Shown: positions 61,844 to 64,000 of the stretch, one piece after another | Layout of the letters: each line of letters opens with the position of its first letter | How positions within the stretch are numbered: position 1 is the first letter of the stretch | Source of the DNA: Myxococcales bacterium UBA1660 | GTDB taxonomy: Bacteria; Myxococcota_A; Polyangia; Polyangiales; Houyiibacteriaceae | Assembly: GCA_002320815.1 (NCBI GenBank) | Contig: DCLA01000010.1 | Span: 101,164 to 165,163, forward strand | Direction of reading: 5' to 3' | Length of the DNA stretch: 64,000 bases | The notes under the pieces: generated by a model | What the model was told of the DNA's origin: nothing | The model's input: only the letters and a program-made list of their open reading frames with translations | Databases searched by the model: none | Program-made: the position numbers and the translations under genes

Positions 61844-63313
61844 TCACTCCACGCCGGGCATGCCCTCGCGGACGGTCCAACCCAGGGCGCCGGTGCGACC
61901 CGCGCGGCGCACGGTCTCGGTGTCTTCGATGTCCGGACCCTGCGTCATGACCGTGTACTCGTCCGCGGTGTACTCGTCGTGCTCGTCGCCGCTGGGCGGC
62001 TCGTAGTCGGCGGGGGCGGCCGGGCCGGTGCCCACGCGCCAGGTCTGCGTCGTCGGCGGATAGCGGTCCTCGGAGCGGTCCCGGGTGGTCACGTTGGTGC
62101 CGACGTCCCGGCGGAGGCGCCAGCGGCTGACCACGAAGCCCGGGACGCCGCGCTGGGTGAGGACCCGGACGCCGGCGGGCAGCTCGGGATCCTCGGTCTC
62201 CCGCTCCTCGAAGGGGATCACCTCGTCGATGCGGCGGACGAAGCTGACCTCCTGCTCCCGGGCGTCGCCCCAGACCTCGGCCTGGGTGAAGCCGTTGCGC
62301 ACGACCATGCGCACGTAGATGGGGAACTCGCGGTCGTTGCGGAACGAGAAGCTCAGGTTGGGGTAGGAGACCGCGGCGTCCAGCCCGAGCTTGATGTAGC
62401 TGCTGGGCCGGCTGTGCGGGTGGCGCTCGCCGATCTCCAGGCCGGAGAAGAAGACCGCGGCGTGCAGCGTGCCGGCGATCTGACAGGCGCCGCCGCCGAC
62501 CCCGTCGACGAGCTCGCCGCCGGCGATCACCGTGGCCGGCCGGAAGCCATTGGCCAGGCTGCGCTCGCCGAGGCGCTCGTTGAAGTCCCAGCGCTCCCCG
62601 GGCATCAGCACCAGACCGTCGACCTTCTGGGCGGCGACGCGCAGGTTGTGGGTCCGCTCCCGGGCGAGCCCGTTGTACGGGGTCTGGAAGCTGCCCAGGA
62701 GCGTGTCGAAGCGGGCGCCGGCGAGCTCCTCGTCGGTCCGGCGCGCGGCGGTGGTGATCACCGTGACGTCCACCTCCTCGGCGCGCGCGCGCAGGGCGGC
62801 GTCGAGATCGTCGAGGGTCGCCCATACGTCCAGCCGGCGCCCCTCCTGGTCGGGGATCACCTCGCCGCGCTGGGTGTCCACCCGCGCGTCGAGGGCCGGC
62901 TGATCCACGCGCGCGGCGAGGGTGGTGAGCACCCCGGCGGCGCGGTCCGCGTCGAGGCGCAGCGGCAGCCGGAGCGCGACGCGCGGCTGGCCCTCGTCGC
63001 GGGCATGGCGCGCCAGGGGCGAGGCGGGATCCCGCGCCTCCTCGATCCACCCGGCGAGGCGCTCCTGGTCCACCTCGGCGCCCAGCGCGCGCCAGGTCCG
63101 CCGGGTGGGGCGACCCATGACCCGCAGGGTCACCTCCCGGTCCAGGAGCTCGTCGGAGAGCGACTGGGCCAGGGTGCGCGGGTCCTCGCTGGGGCCCACC
63201 GGCCGCTCGCCCACCGCGACCTCGAGCAGCGGGTCCGCGCGGACATCGGCGCCGAGGCCGATCCCGAGGCAGGCGAGGGCGATGAGGGCAGGGCGCGCAG
63301 GAAACCCGATCAT
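61844..63313 (-). CDS. VanW family protein
   Basis: 489 residues from ATG 63313. Signal-like ARPALIALACLGIGLGADVR. The VanW core is LLGSFQTPYNGLARERTHNL, VLMPGERWDFNERLGERSLA, then PATVIAGGELVDGVGGGACQ and IAGTLHAAVFFSGLEIGERH with SRPSSYIKLGLDAAVSYP. VanW is linked to vancomycin resistance clusters, but the protein's activity is unknown; it is widespread as an exported protein. N-terminal ~190 residues are an extra region resembling the peptidoglycan-binding (PG_binding_4) module. Confidence 0.92.
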   Translation of the reverse strand: MIGFPARPALIALACLGIGLGADVRADPLLEVAVGERPVGPSEDPRTLAQSLSDELLDREVTLRVMGRPTRRTWRALGAEVDQERLAGWIEEARDPASPLARHARDEGQPRVALRLPLRLDADRAAGVLTTLAARVDQPALDARVDTQRGEVIPDQEGRRLDVWATLDDLDAALRARAEEVDVTVITTAARRTDEELAGARFDTLLGSFQTPYNGLARERTHNLRVAAQKVDGLVLMPGERWDFNERLGERSLANGFRPATVIAGGELVDGVGGGACQIAGTLHAAVFFSGLEIGERHPHSRPSSYIKLGLDAAVSYPNLSFSFRNDREFPIYVRMVVRNGFTQAEVWGDAREQEVSFVRRIDEVIPFEERETEDPELPAGVRVLTQRGVPGFVVSRWRLRRDVGTNVTTRDRSEDRYPPTTQTWRVGTGPAAPADYEPPSGDEHDEYTADEYTVMTQGPDIEDTETVRRAGRTGALGWTVREGMPGVE

Positions 63314-63370
63314 GGCCCCGACCCTTCGCGAACCCCGCCCAACCCGTCAACAAACCGACCACCCCGCCCC

Positions 63371-63427
63371 GACTTGCTTTGGGGACGCACTTGCCAACTT
63401 GCTTTGGGGACGCACTTGCCAACTTGC
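63371..63427 (+). repeat. 25-base tandem repeat (REP-like)
   Basis: Two perfect copies of ACTTGCTTTGGGGACGCACT plus TGCCA (25 bases), then the start of a third (ACTTGC), immediately downstream of the VanW gene start region. It resembles the GGGGACG.. repeats that flank REP/RAYT elements in other bacteria. A related diverged copy, inverted, lies at 63966-64000. Confidence 0.8.
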
Positions 63428-63490
63428 GCATCGACTGACCCGAGCGCCCCTCGAGCAGCGCCCGACCGGACGCACCGCCCCTCGCCGTGC

Positions 63491-63930
63491 TCAAAGCCCG
63501 TCGGCCACCAGCGCCGCGCCCTCCACGGGCCCGAGTCGCGCGCCCACCTCCCGGTCCCATTCGGAGCGCATGGGCAGATAGGTGCAGGCGTCCAATCGGT
63601 GGATGCGCCGCGTCGTGAAGGCCTCCGTGAGACGCCGGCCGAGCCCCACCCGGCCCGCGAGACGCTCCTGGCGGTCGAAGTGCCGCGCGTAGACCGCCAG
63701 CACGTCGGCGCACTCCGCCGGCCAGGGGCCGACGTCTTCGACGCGCTGAAGGGCCGCGAAGGTGGGCGCGTACGCGCCCACGGGAGCCGGCGCTCTCCGG
63801 CGCGGAGTCGAAAGCGACCGCCTTCGGTGGACTCCAGGCGGAGCTCCGAGGGGAGGGGACGAAGGACTTCGAACCCCAGCACGCCGTCGCACTCGGGCTC
63901 GAAGCGCAGCGGGAGGCTCGGCGAGTCCAT
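63491..63930 (-). pseudogene. Frameshifted ORF, unknown
   Basis: The N-terminal part (MDSPSLPLRFEPECDGVLGF, from ATG 63930, through FRLRAGERRLPW) is in one frame; the C-terminal part (VGAYAPTFAALQRVEDVGPW through EVGARLGPVEGAALVADGL) is in the next, ending at the stop at 63491. Both halves have coding-like composition, joined near 63780. A single-base indel would restore a protein of about 145 residues. I do not recognise the product. It lies between the two inverted REP-like copies. Confidence 0.5.
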
Positions 63931-63965
63931 CGCGCGTCGGTGCGCACGGGCGCGGCGGGGGGCAA

Positions 63966-64000
63966 GGAGCGTCCCCTATGCCAGTGTGCAAGAGCGTCCC
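63966..64000 (-). repeat. Inverted diverged copy of the 25-base repeat, cut by window end
   Basis: Read on the minus strand: GGGACGCTCTTGCACACTGG then CATAGGGGACGCTCCTT. It aligns base by base with the 63371 repeat, with about six substitutions per 25-base unit. Confidence 0.7.

Noticed and set aside
63491..63991. An RAYT transposase between the REP-like repeats
   Set aside because: Neither frame of the broken ORF has the Y1 transposase HUH motif or any other transposase signature.

Overview
High-GC chromosomal segment of a deltaproteobacterium-like (Myxococcota) organism, probably of the Polyangia/Sandaracinus type. The evidence is a dense series of lipoproteins with typical LxxC lipoboxes, a DUF1592/DUF1552 pair, a MYXO-CTERM-like C terminus, a Ser/Thr protein kinase and a PP2C phosphatase, a TPR + Roadblock pair inside an acetyl-CoA carboxylase operon, and a STAND-type ATPase regulator. 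Most genes abut or overlap by 1-4 bases (GTGA/ATGA junctions), and many use GTG or TTG starts.

Layout. 1-7.7 kb: end of a DUF1592-type gene, a Tat-exported DUF1552 protein, then secreted or lipid-anchored proteins of unknown role, including a HEAT-repeat protein and a metzincin-like protease. 7.9-10.4 kb: STAND ATPase with TPRs and a C-terminal winged helix. 10.6-11.4 kb: two small proteins, tRNA-Gly(CCC) and its terminator. 11.4-16.1 kb: a visibly AT-richer cassette next to the tRNA, carrying a DUF4365 (nuclease-fold-like) protein, an unknown protein, a STAS-GHKL ATPase, a DUF4325 protein and a two-TM protein. 16.1-21.8 kb (minus): Roadblock-aroQ-accB-accC-TPR operon. 22.2 kb: tRNA-Leu. 22.4-32.2 kb: two SCP2-like proteins, pgeF, accD-folC, hemE-hemG, a hotdog thioesterase and a VWA lipoprotein. 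32.3-37.4 kb: PP2C phosphatase divergent from a four-gene radical-SAM cluster of His-Xaa-Ser (Hxs) type. 37.7-48.0 kb: truA, surface proteins, asd, TolC, NUDIX, and a sulfite/nitrite reductase with a small partner. 48.1-48.5 kb: tRNA-Gln and two tRNA-Glu. 48.5-53 kb: apaG, mpg, a macro-like protein, a YciO-type protein. 53-63.3 kb (minus): kinase, coaBC, DUF5989-carbamoyltransferase-ferritin-like-SGNH cluster, RCC1 lipoprotein, VanW protein. The right end holds REP-like repeats around a frameshifted ORF.

Housekeeping parts supply fatty acid (accB, accC, accD), folate, heme, CoA, shikimate and aspartate-family steps. The most novel-looking parts are the Hxs-like radical-SAM operon (33.3-37.4 kb), which has no recognisable classical HxsA precursor, and the tRNA-adjacent cassette (12.0-15.7 kb), which could be a conflict or signalling system. 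All calls come from reading the sequence and from family knowledge; no database search was run.
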